The position numbers and the translations under genes are program-made. Below the pieces are notes generated by a model. It saw nothing but the letters and a program-made list of their open reading frames with translations, had not been told where the DNA came from and made no database searches. A stretch of DNA of 6,153 nt from Dehalococcoidales bacterium (GTDB lineage Bacteria; Chloroflexota; Dehalococcoidia; Dehalococcoidales; UBA5760): NCBI GenBank assembly GCA_030640485.1, contig DAOWJG010000111.1, positions 1-6,153 on the forward strand, given 5' to 3'. This document shows, piece by piece, positions 1 through 6,042 of the stretch. Numbering within the stretch: the stretch's first letter is position 1; each line of letters opens with the position of its first letter.

Positions 1-2
1 AT

Positions 3-95
3 GTCTACAAAAATGCTATGCTACAACAATTTTCCCCGGAACTAATTGAAGAATTTGAGAGAAATTTGACCTTTTTATATTCTGAAAGACTATAG
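3..95 (+). CDS. C-terminal end of an unidentified protein (5' part outside window)
   Basis: The third forward frame is open from the window edge to a TAG at 93-95. It gives about 30 residues, ending in SPELIEEFERNLTFLYSERL. The composition (acidic and amphipathic, with a helical look) is protein-like, and the other two forward frames stop earlier, at about 43-48. I do not recognise the family and assign no function. The gap to rnhB is about 93 bases, so the two could share a transcript, although a weak promoter candidate overlaps this stop codon. It could also be a chance open stretch, because 93 bases is too short to be decisive. Confidence 0.4.
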   Translation, partial: VYKNAMLQQFSPELIEEFERNLTFLYSERL

Positions 96-96
96 A
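66..96 (+). promoter_or_regulatory. weak candidate sigma-70 promoter upstream of rnhB
   Basis: TTGACC at 66-71 (five of six to the -35 consensus) is followed after 19 bases by TATAGA at 91-96 (four of six to the -10 consensus). The spacing is longer than ideal, and the elements lie on the end of the preceding reading frame. A second -10-like TATACT sits at 112-117 but has no matching -35. Either would give a leader of roughly 65-90 bases for rnhB. This rests on motif matching only. Confidence 0.25.
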
Positions 97-188
97 CCCT
101 TAGAGATGAACTATACTCTGAACCTATCCACCGGTGAATACCTCTTATGCGCCTCTAATGATAACAGGGAAGAGAGAAAGGGACAGGT

Positions 189-836
189 GTGCCAAATAAA
201 AAGTCACCGACAAGTTTGAAACCATCCTTTACCGAAGAAAAAAAGCTTCTTGCACAGGGCTACCAGCTTATCGCTGGCATTGATGAAGCCGGGAGGGGTG
301 CTCTAGCGGGACCCGTTGTCGCCGCCGCCGTCATTATGCCCTGCCATATAGATACTCCTTGGCGAGACGAGGTAAGAGACTGTAAGCAGTTAAGCCCAGC
401 CAAGCGTGAACATCTTTTTTATAATATCCAAGAAACTGCTATCTCAGTAGGTATTGGCATGATACCTCCAGAGACTATAGATTCCCAAGACATAATTAAG
501 GCAACGAGGCTAGCTATGAAATCAGCTATTAACCAGCTTTCACCGCCACCACAGTCTCTCCTGATAGACTACTTGCTCCTTCCCGATGTAGCCCTCCCTC
601 AAAAAGGCATAACCAATGGCGACCAGTTGTGCTTCTCTATTGCCTGTGCCTCCATCATTGCTAAAGTAGCTCGAGACCACTTCATGATCCAGCTCGACAG
701 GATTTACCCGGGCTACGGACTAGCCAAACATAAAGGTTATGGGACCAGGGAACACCTTTTCTACCTATGTCAAAGAGGGCCATGCCCTATTCACCGTCGC
801 TCTTTTATGCCAGTCAAGGACGCAACCAAGAAATGA
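189..836 (+). CDS. rnhB: ribonuclease HII
   Basis: RNase HII cuts the RNA strand of RNA/DNA hybrids and nicks 5' of single ribonucleotides misincorporated in DNA; it acts in the cytoplasm. The 215-residue product has the family's core in order: [20 protein letters not shown] with the first catalytic pair D32 and E33, then LLIDYLLLP with D127, and [20 protein letters not shown] with D145. These match the D-E-D-D active-site quartet of bacterial RnhB. The C-terminal HKGYGTREH and HRRSF segments are also typical. The N-terminus carries about 20 extra residues before the core, which is within family range. The start is GTG at 189, with AAGGGA at 178-183 as ribosome binding site. The stop overlaps the downstream yraN start in an ATGA, so the two are probably translationally coupled. 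The rnhB-yraN pairing is common in bacteria. Confidence 0.95.
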   Translation: MPNKKSPTSLKPSFTEEKKLLAQGYQLIAGIDEAGRGALAGPVVAAAVIMPCHIDTPWRDEVRDCKQLSPAKREHLFYNIQETAISVGIGMIPPETIDSQDIIKATRLAMKSAINQLSPPPQSLLIDYLLLPDVALPQKGITNGDQLCFSIACASIIAKVARDHFMIQLDRIYPGYGLAKHKGYGTREHLFYLCQRGPCPIHRRSFMPVKDATKK

Positions 837-1198
837 AGCGCCGAGATACCGGTATTCTGGGTGAAAAATTAGCCCGCGATTTCCTGGCTAAGCACGGCTA
901 TCATATCCTGGAAACTAACTACCGGTCCCCTTATGGAGAGATTGATATTATCGCCAAGTACCAAGATTCCCTTGTTTTTATTGAGGTAAGAACCAAAAGG
1001 AGCCTCCAGTTCGGTAGCCCCGAAGAGTCAATCACTCCCGCCAAGAGGGAAAGGATGATAGCTACTGGCTGGCACTACCTGCAAGTCCATGATAATCTGT
1101 CCTCATCATGGCAGATTAGTATCGTAGCCATAGAACTGAACCAAAAAGGAGAGCCGTCTCGAATTGAGCTTATCGAAAACGCCATCAGCGAGGACTAA
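833..1198 (+). CDS. yraN: YraN/UPF0102 family nuclease-fold protein
   Basis: This 121-residue protein of the UPF0102 family has a restriction-endonuclease-like (Holliday-junction-resolvase-like) fold; its biological role is poorly defined. Family signatures visible are [14 protein letters not shown] near the N-terminus, the [13 protein letters not shown] strand with E36 and D38, and VFIEVRTK with E51, together the usual D...ExK/R-type metal site. I chose the ATG at 833 rather than an upstream in-frame ATG at 767. From 833 the protein begins just before the family's GEKLA helix, its ATGA overlaps the rnhB stop, and an AAGGA lies at 816-820, although 12 bases away. The extra 22 residues from 767 would be rnhB sequence read out of frame and resemble no family feature. 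One oddity is that the late conserved RFDVVA strand reads WQISIVA here, so the usual Asp is Ser. Function beyond probable nucleic-acid binding is inference. Confidence 0.9.
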   Translation: MKRRDTGILGEKLARDFLAKHGYHILETNYRSPYGEIDIIAKYQDSLVFIEVRTKRSLQFGSPEESITPAKRERMIATGWHYLQVHDNLSSSWQISIVAIELNQKGEPSRIELIENAISED

Positions 1199-1244
1199 AC
1201 GTAACCTTTAAGACGTCGCATTAAAGCGCACAAAAGGCTACTCC

Positions 1245-1274
1245 TTTACCATCCAATTTGGGCTATGTTAGAAT
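1245..1274 (+). promoter_or_regulatory. sigma-70-type promoter for the thiE operon
   Basis: TTTACC at 1245-1250 (four of six to -35) and TAGAAT at 1269-1274 (five of six to -10) are separated by 18 bases. A TG dinucleotide at 1266-1267 gives the extended -10 form TGTTAGAAT. Transcription would begin near 1281, leaving a very short leader of about 15 bases that holds the AGGAA ribosome binding site at 1283-1287. A 5-base inverted repeat (GGCTA 1261-1265, TAGCC 1275-1279) straddles the -10 box. The gap shows no TPP riboswitch. This is a prediction from motifs. Confidence 0.5.
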
Positions 1275-1295
1275 TAGCCACTAGGAACTATAAAT

Positions 1296-2387
1296 ATGAC
1301 TTTACCAGAAGCAATGCCGCAGCAGATACGGCGCGTTTTGGATGCCAACCTGAATCGTACGGGTGAGGGGCTGCGCGTCCTTGAAGACCTAGCCCGTTTC
1401 GTACTTAACGACGCTACTTTAAGTCAGCAGTTAAAAACTATGCGCCATGAGCTTTTAACCGGGGACTTGCCATTTAATAAACAGCTCATTGAGGCGCGGG
1501 ACTCAGAGAGCGATGTCGGTATTAACACGCTCGCACCGGGACAGGAAAAAGGAAAGGAAAAGGAACTGCCGATAACGGTCGTGGCTAATGCCAGAAGGGT
1601 TCAGGAATCACTGCGCACCATAGAGGAACTGGCCAAGACCAAAAATATTGCACCTAAATTAGACCCGGAGAAGTTTAAACAGGCCCGATTTAATCTTTAC
1701 TCAATAGAGCGAGAGTTATTGTCTAAGCTACTCCGTCAGGATAAGGTAACGCATATTAGCGGTCTCCACGCCATTATAGATACTCAAGCCTTAAAGGGGC
1801 GTAGCCATATAGAAATAGCCGGCCAGATAATCCGCGGTGGCGCCAAAACACTTCAGCTAAGAGACAAGCTCACCAGTAAAAAGGAGCTACTGCCGATTGC
1901 CCTCGAGCTTAAAACTCTCTGTGCCGAGCATAATGTGCTCTTTATCGTAAATGATTACCTGGACTTAACCTTAGCCGCAGGTGCCGATGGCCTACATCTG
2001 GGACAGGATGACCTGCCCATTAAGGTAGCCCGCAAACTAATACCGATAGACAAAATTCTGGGCTGCTCGACGACCACGGTAGACCAGGCTATCGCCGCCG
2101 AATCTGCCGGGGCTGATTATATCGCTGTCGGCTCAATATATCCCACCCCATCCAAAGAAGCAGCAGTCATAGTTGGTCTAGAGAGGCTACGTCAGGTTAG
2201 GCAGGTGATAAATTTACCTATAGTCGCTATTGGTGGCATTACCAAAGACAATACGGCTGAGGTGATAACTGCCGGCGCCAACTCGGTAGCCGTAATTAGT
2301 GCTATACTAGGAGCTGAGTCCCCCGAAGAAGCTGCCCGACAAATAGTAACCAGAATTGAGACACCATATGAGCAGGCTGACCGATAA
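1296..2387 (+). CDS. thiE: bifunctional ThiD2-ThiE: HMP-P kinase domain fused to thiamine phosphate synthase
   Basis: This 363-residue fusion acts in thiamine synthesis. Residues ~10-145 match the ThiD2 domain (RVLDANLNRTGEGLRVLEDL at 13-32, VVANARRVQESLRTIEELAK at 95-114). Some ThiE-fused members of that family have been shown to phosphorylate hydroxymethylpyrimidine phosphate (HMP-P), without the HMP kinase step of classic ThiD. Residues ~155-352 are the ThiE TIM barrel, which joins HMP pyrophosphate to thiazole phosphate and releases pyrophosphate. Visible ThiE motifs are LQLRDK (186-191), FIVNDYLDL then DGLHLGQDDLP (216-241), GCSTT (256-260), YIAVGSIYPTPSK (275-287), VAIGGI (310-315) and ANSVAVISAI (328-337). 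A stand-alone ThiE is about 210 residues, so the extra length is the N-terminal domain. ATG 1296 follows AGGAA at 1283-1287 with 8 bases of spacing. The 3' end overlaps the translin-family gene by 20 bases. Confidence 0.93.
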   Translation: MTLPEAMPQQIRRVLDANLNRTGEGLRVLEDLARFVLNDATLSQQLKTMRHELLTGDLPFNKQLIEARDSESDVGINTLAPGQEKGKEKELPITVVANARRVQESLRTIEELAKTKNIAPKLDPEKFKQARFNLYSIERELLSKLLRQDKVTHISGLHAIIDTQALKGRSHIEIAGQIIRGGAKTLQLRDKLTSKKELLPIALELKTLCAEHNVLFIVNDYLDLTLAAGADGLHLGQDDLPIKVARKLIPIDKILGCSTTTVDQAIAAESAGADYIAVGSIYPTPSKEAAVIVGLERLRQVRQVINLPIVAIGGITKDNTAEVITAGANSVAVISAILGAESPEEAARQIVTRIETPYEQADR

Positions 2388-3009
2388 TTTAGACTCGATT
2401 GCGGAGCAGATTCGGCAGAGCTTTTCTGCCAAAGATGCCACCAGAGAAAAGATACTGCCTCTGTGCCGCGAGGTAATCCGCTTTTCAAGCAGTGCCATCC
2501 GGGCAATACACCGACAGGAGTTTAAGCCAGCTAAAGACTTACTTAAGTCAGCCCGCGGCCGACTCAAGGAGGCAGAACAGGCTATCGACGGCTATAGTGA
2601 ATTTAGACATACCGGCTTTTTTCGAGATGCCCAGAAGGAATTTGCTGAAGCCAGCATTACCTTCGCCCTGGTAACCAAAAACCAGACGCCGACCCCTGAT
2701 GAGCTGGGTATTGACTTCGCCGCCTACCTTAACGGGCTGGGTGAAGCTGTCGGTGAGCTGAGACGCTACCTCCTAGACAGTATAAGAAGAGACGACCTAT
2801 CGCGAGTTGAAGAGCTACTAGCTGCCATGGATGATATCTACAATATTTTAGTTACTATGGACTTCCCGGATGCCATCACCAGTGGCCTGCGCCGCACCAC
2901 TGACATGGTTCGCGGCATCCTAGAAAGGACACGCAGTGACCTGACATTAGTTATACAGCAAAAGAAGCTTGAGGGGAAATTGAAGACATTTGAAGACAGG
3001 CTTCGCTAG
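2368..3009 (+). CDS. translin/TRAX-family protein (possible ribonuclease)
   Basis: The 213-residue, all-helical product resembles archaeal and eukaryotic translin/TRAX proteins, which form octameric RNA-binding shells; TRAX is the catalytic, RNA-cutting subunit of the C3PO complex. Recognisable segments are REVIRFSSSAIRAIHR (34-49), KEFAEA (90-95), YLNGLGEAVGELRRYLLDSI (120-139) and DFPDAITSGLRR then ERTRSDLT (165-193). By alignment from memory, E91 and E94 match the ExxE of TRAX, and E126 and E130 match its later D/E...E pair, so the catalytic acids appear kept. I prefer ATG 2368 over an in-frame TTG at 2356. Neither has a strong ribosome binding site, and the 20-base overlap with thiE suggests coupled translation. 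There is no signal peptide or membrane segment. Family membership is fairly sure; RNase activity and substrate are inference. Confidence 0.8.
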   Translation: MSRLTDNLDSIAEQIRQSFSAKDATREKILPLCREVIRFSSSAIRAIHRQEFKPAKDLLKSARGRLKEAEQAIDGYSEFRHTGFFRDAQKEFAEASITFALVTKNQTPTPDELGIDFAAYLNGLGEAVGELRRYLLDSIRRDDLSRVEELLAAMDDIYNILVTMDFPDAITSGLRRTTDMVRGILERTRSDLTLVIQQKKLEGKLKTFEDRLR

Positions 3010-3147
3010 TCTGAACGAAAACCTTTCGTGTCGAAACAGGCTTGGTAGTCAGAGTAAGACCTTCAGAACAAAATAGACTTGGTAGTCAGTGTGAAATTTC
3101 AGAACAAGACAGGCTTAGTAGTCAGTGTGAAACTTTTGAGCTAGAGA
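2999..3147 (+). repeat. degenerate tandem repeat (about four copies of 36-40 bases) in the hppA leader
   Basis: Copies start at 2999, 3039, 3076 and 3112, giving periods of 40, 37 and 36 bases. Copies 2 and 3 share an identical core GTAGTCAGTGTGAAA (3082-3096 and 3118-3132). Copy 1 has GTAGTCAGAGTAAGA, and copies 1 and 2 share TTCAGAACAA. The first copy is the most divergent and includes the stop codon of the translin-family gene. Each copy can form a small hairpin: GACT or GGCT, a 4-5 base loop, then AGTC. The block fills nearly the whole gap before hppA and ends at its ribosome binding site. I see no good promoter or T-run terminator in it. A regulatory role is inference. Confidence 0.75.
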
Positions 3148-3159
3148 GGAGATTAGATA

Positions 3160-5196
3160 ATGAATCCAATGCTAGTTGCCGTAATATGTGGTGCTATTGG
3201 ACTTGGCATCGCTGGGTTTATGGCTCGCTATGTGTTGAAGCAAGACCAAGGCTCAGACAGGATAAGAGAGATATCGGCGGCTATCAAAGAGGGTGCCCTG
3301 GCCTTTCTCGGCAGAGAATACAGATTCCTGGCCATATTTGTCGCCGTAGTGGCCGTTGTTCTCGGCATCGTCCCCCTCCTTGGCTGGTGGGTAGCCCTGG
3401 TCTTTGTTCTCGGCGCCATCGCCTCGGCAATGGCCGGCTTCATCGGCATGAACATCGCCATCAGAGCTAACTCCAGAACCGCAGCCGCCGTCCAAAAGAG
3501 CCTGAATGATGGCCTACGGGTTTCCTTCCGCAGTGGGGCGGTAATGGGGATGTGTGTTGTCGGCATCGGCATTATCGGCTTGAGCGTTCTCTATTTTACC
3601 TTTGGCAGTACCCCTGACCTTCTCTTGAAGGTTATTCCCGCCTTTGGCTTTGGCGCCTCGTCGGTAGCCATCTTCGCCAGAATTGGTGGCGGTATATTCA
3701 CCAAAGCCGCCGACACCGGAGCCGACATCGTGGGCAAGGTTGAGAAGGGGATTCCTGAGGATGACCCCCGAAATGCCGCGGTCATCGCTGACTTCGTGGG
3801 TGATAATGTCGGCGATGTGGCTGGTATGGGTGCCGACCTCTTTGAATCTTATGTTGACTCCATTATTGCCACCATGGTACTGGGGACAATTGCCGTTTTC
3901 ACTACCAAGCTAATGCCGGATATAACTACAGCCTGGCTTTTGCCCATGATGGTCGCTGCCGGCGGCATCATTGCCTCTATTATTGGCATATTCGCGGTAA
4001 GGGTCAGTGGTAAAGCAGCTAAGATGGGAGCTCTACTTAATGCTCTGCGCCGGGGCACCGTCTTAGCCTCAGTTCTCACCGCCGTTTTCGCCTTTTTAGC
4101 CGTCTACTTCTTAGAGGTTAATATTGGCGCATTCTGGGCTATCCTGGCCGGTCTTATTGCCGGTGTCTTAATTGGCGAGAGCACAAATTACTTTACCTCA
4201 TATTCCCACAAACCAACCCTTCAAATTGCAAACGCTGCCCAAACCGGCCCCGGGACACTGCTAACCAGGGGCTTTGCCAACGGGTTGATGAGCACCCTAC
4301 CCCCTATTATTCTAGTTGCCGTCGCTATGCTAATCGCTCATCACTTCGCCGGTATGTACGGTATTGCTATTGCCGGGGTGGGTATGCTAGCCACCCTGGG
4401 CATACAGGACGCCACCGACGCCTTTGGACCAGTAGCCGATAACGCCGGCGGCATTGTTGAGATGTCAGACCTACCTCCAGAAGTAAGAGAGCGCACCGAC
4501 GCTCTGGATTCACTAGGTAACACTACCGCTGCCACGGGTAAGGGTTTCGCCATTGGTGCTGCCGGGCTTACTGCCCTAGCCCTGCTGCTAGCCTACACCC
4601 AGGCAGTAGGCATTAAATTTGCTGAGATAAGCCTCCTTGACCCGCGGGTTATTGCTGGCATCCTCTTAGGCGTTATGATACCAGCTATCTTCTGTGCCAT
4701 GACCCTGAATGCGGTGGGTAAAACCAGCTTCGCCATTGTTAATGAGGTGCGCCGACAATTTCGTGAGATAAAAGGGCTGATGGAGGGCAAGGCAAAACCT
4801 GAATACGGGAAGTGTGTTGATATCTGCACCAGAGACGCCCTCAAGCAGATGATTGGCCCTGGTATACTAACTATAGTAGCTCCTATTGTCATCGGACTCA
4901 TACTAGGACCAGTTGCCCTCGGTGGGTTCTTAATCGGTGCCGTTGCCTGCGGTTTCATACTGGCGGTTACCTTTGCCAATGCCGGCGGCTCCTGGGATAA
5001 CGCCAAGAAATGGATAGAGACCGGTGCCTTCGGTGGTAAGGGCTCAGATGCCCACAAGGCAGCGGTCGTCGGTGATACGGTGGGTGACCCGATGAAGGAT
5101 ACCTCAGGGCCATCCCTGAACATCATGATAAAGCTGATGTCTATAGTAGCCCTGGTGCTAGCCCCGGTTCTGGCCGGTTTTGGTGGGTTAATCTAG
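3160..5196 (+). CDS. hppA: membrane-bound ion-pumping pyrophosphatase, K+-dependent type
   Basis: This integral membrane pump splits pyrophosphate and moves H+ and/or Na+ across the membrane. The 678-residue protein shows about 16 hydrophobic segments, as the family does. Substrate and Mg-binding motifs are intact: KAADTGADIVGK with D185 and D189, PEDDPRN at 199-205, DFVGDNVGD with D211, D215 and D219, DNAGG at 427-431, SWDNAKK at 611-617, and GDTVGDPMKD with D639, D643, K646 and D647. GNTTAATGKG at 453-462 has Ala457 and Gly460, where K+-independent enzymes have Lys and Thr, so K+ activation is expected. At the ion gate, DLFESYVD has Glu229 at the Na+-pump position and also Asp233 one turn later, where H+-pumps carry Glu; ion choice is therefore unclear. 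AGAGGAG at 3145-3151 is a strong ribosome binding site for ATG 3160. A repeat-bearing leader precedes the gene. Confidence 0.96.
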   Translation: MNPMLVAVICGAIGLGIAGFMARYVLKQDQGSDRIREISAAIKEGALAFLGREYRFLAIFVAVVAVVLGIVPLLGWWVALVFVLGAIASAMAGFIGMNIAIRANSRTAAAVQKSLNDGLRVSFRSGAVMGMCVVGIGIIGLSVLYFTFGSTPDLLLKVIPAFGFGASSVAIFARIGGGIFTKAADTGADIVGKVEKGIPEDDPRNAAVIADFVGDNVGDVAGMGADLFESYVDSIIATMVLGTIAVFTTKLMPDITTAWLLPMMVAAGGIIASIIGIFAVRVSGKAAKMGALLNALRRGTVLASVLTAVFAFLAVYFLEVNIGAFWAILAGLIAGVLIGESTNYFTSYSHKPTLQIANAAQTGPGTLLTRGFANGLMSTLPPIILVAVAMLIAHHFAGMYGIAIAGVGMLATLGIQDATDAFGPVADNAGGIVEMSDLPPEVRERTDALDSLGNTTAATGKGFAIGAAGLTALALLLAYTQAVGIKFAEISLLDPRVIAGILLGVMIPAIFCAMTLNAVGKTSFAIVNEVRRQFREIKGLMEGKAKPEYGKCVDICTRDALKQMIGPGILTIVAPIVIGLILGPVALGGFLIGAVACGFILAVTFANAGGSWDNAKKWIETGAFGGKGSDAHKAAVVGDTVGDPMKDTSGPSLNIMIKLMSIVALVLAPVLAGFGGLI

Positions 5197-5204
5197 AAGC
5201 TAGC

Positions 5205-5837
5205 CTAACCACTCAGGAAGGGGTTACCACTCCGCTCAGCACCAATAGTAGTCTCCGGTCCGTGACCCGGGTAAACGACAGTGTCATCGGGTAGCACCAT
5301 AAGCCTGGTACGGATACTTTCTATTAGCTGGTTATAATCACCGCCCGGCAGGTCAGTCCGGCCGATACCATAATTAAACAGGGTATCACCACTGAAGACT
5401 ACCCCCTCCCCCAGAAGACAGATACACCCCGGGGTATGCCCCGGGGTGTGGAGAACCTCAAAGTGCAGGTCGTCAGCATCGAGGCTATCTCCATCCCCAA
5501 GCAACCGGTCTGGGGAAGGAGGAACCGGATAGGAAAGGCCGGGTACTAATACGCTTTTTAATAAGCCTCTCCATCCACTAAGAGACTTAGCATCATCAAT
5601 ATGTATCGCCACCTCAGCGCCGGTTGCTTCCTTAATATCCTTTAGAGCGCCGACATGGTCTATATGCCCGTGGGTTAAGACTATTAGTTTTATGTCAAGC
5701 CCTAAATCACTAACCTTTTGCAGAATATTTTTCGCCTCATCACCAGGGTCAATTATGATGCCATCTTTATTAGACTCAACGCTTACGATATAGCAGTTAG
5801 ACGCAAATGGGCCGACGATTACTCTGTCAACAATCAC
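5205..5837 (-). CDS. metallo-beta-lactamase-fold hydrolase, glyoxalase-II-like
   Basis: The 210-residue cytoplasmic protein belongs to the glyoxalase-II-like group of MBL-fold hydrolases (GloB/YcbL-like). These bind two metal ions, often zinc, and usually cleave thioesters such as hydroxyacyl-glutathione. All metal ligands are visible: THGHIDH with H56, H58, D60 and H61; HTPGHTPG with H134; SGDTLF with D151; and PGHGPETTIG with H192. The protein is shorter than classical glyoxalase II (about 250 residues) and lacks that enzyme's C-terminal glutathione-binding domain, so the substrate is uncertain. The start is GTG at 5835-5837, with AGAGGTG at 5842-5848 as ribosome binding site. Its stop lies 8 bases from that of the convergent hppA. 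It is transcribed divergently from glyQS and has its own promoter. The name gloB would overstate what is known. Confidence 0.92.
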   Translation of the reverse strand: MIVDRVIVGPFASNCYIVSVESNKDGIIIDPGDEAKNILQKVSDLGLDIKLIVLTHGHIDHVGALKDIKEATGAEVAIHIDDAKSLSGWRGLLKSVLVPGLSYPVPPSPDRLLGDGDSLDADDLHFEVLHTPGHTPGCICLLGEGVVFSGDTLFNYGIGRTDLPGGDYNQLIESIRTRLMVLPDDTVVYPGHGPETTIGAERSGNPFLSG

Positions 5838-5904
5838 TTTACACCTCTATTTAATAAGTATTGGAACAAAAGGTCGCTACGAAGTACTTCCAAAATATCG
5901 TTAC

Positions 5905-5933
5905 ATTCTACCATCAAGCCAGGCTAACGGCAA
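5905..5933 (-). promoter_or_regulatory. sigma-70-type promoter for the MBL-fold hydrolase gene
   Basis: On the minus strand TTGCCG (5928-5933, four of six to -35) and TAGAAT (5905-5910, five of six to -10) are exactly 17 bases apart. Transcription would start near 5898, giving a leader of about 60 bases. That leader contains a perfect 10-base palindrome, GAAGTACTTC at 5881-5890, which could be an operator or chance. The -10 sequence is the same as that of the thiE promoter, which supports TAGAAT as a used form here. Confidence 0.5.
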
Positions 5934-5973
5934 GGATTGGGGTGGATTGCTTGGCGCGCTCCCTAAAGTGGTT

Positions 5974-6002
5974 TTGCAATGTGCCCCAATTTTAGCTACA
6001 AT
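5974..6002 (+). promoter_or_regulatory. sigma-70-type promoter for glyQS
   Basis: TTGCAA (5974-5979, four of six to -35) and TACAAT (5997-6002, five of six to -10) are 17 bases apart. Transcription would begin near 6009, leaving a leader of about 34 bases. That is too short for a T-box, and no T-box consensus is seen. The -10 box is exactly the 6-base spacer of a perfect 7-base inverted repeat: TTTTAGC at 5990-5996 and GCTAAAA at 6003-6009. Confidence 0.5.
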
Positions 6003-6042
6003 GCTAAAAAGATAATCACTATAATAGCAAGGAGCGATAACA

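Noticed and set aside
767..832. Longer yraN start at an upstream ATG
   Set aside because: The added 22 residues lie wholly within rnhB in another frame, match no family feature, and the ATGA overlap at 833 is the typical arrangement.
1206..1247. Terminator between yraN and thiE (CTTTAA...TTAAAG or AAAGG...CCTTT)
   Set aside because: Both stems are only 5-6 bases, mostly A-T, and lack a following T tract; the second overlaps the predicted -35 box of thiE.
1199..1295. TPP riboswitch before thiE
   Set aside because: The 97-base gap lacks the conserved CUGAGA and ACCUGA...GGAUAAU type elements, and the predicted leader is only about 15 bases.
3015..3029. Terminator hairpin (ACGAAA, ACC loop, TTTCGT) after the translin-family gene
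   Set aside because: The stem is short and AT-rich with no T-run after it. A competing pairing (TTTCG with CGAAA at 3032-3036) exists, so it is not a convincing terminator.
2999..3147. CRISPR array
   Set aside because: The copies are contiguous and degenerate with no unique spacers of constant length, only four units exist, and no cas genes are present.
3042..3470. Forward reading frame with a 12-residue repeat (SEQNRLGSQCEI / SEQDRLSSQCET) running into hppA
   Set aside because: The protein repeat follows from the 36-base period of the leader DNA. The frame starts with TTG without a ribosome binding site, continues out of frame through the start of hppA, and the downstream residues look like shadow sequence.
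4593..5126. Long minus-strand open frame (177 codons) inside hppA, and other antisense frames within hppA
   Set aside because: Its product is rich in Pro, Ala and Ser with no recognisable motif, and it lies opposite a highly conserved pump; it is a codon-bias shadow.
5838..6042. T-box leader for glyQS
   Set aside because: No AGGGUGGNACCGCG-like T-box sequence is seen, and the predicted start site leaves a leader of about 34 bases.
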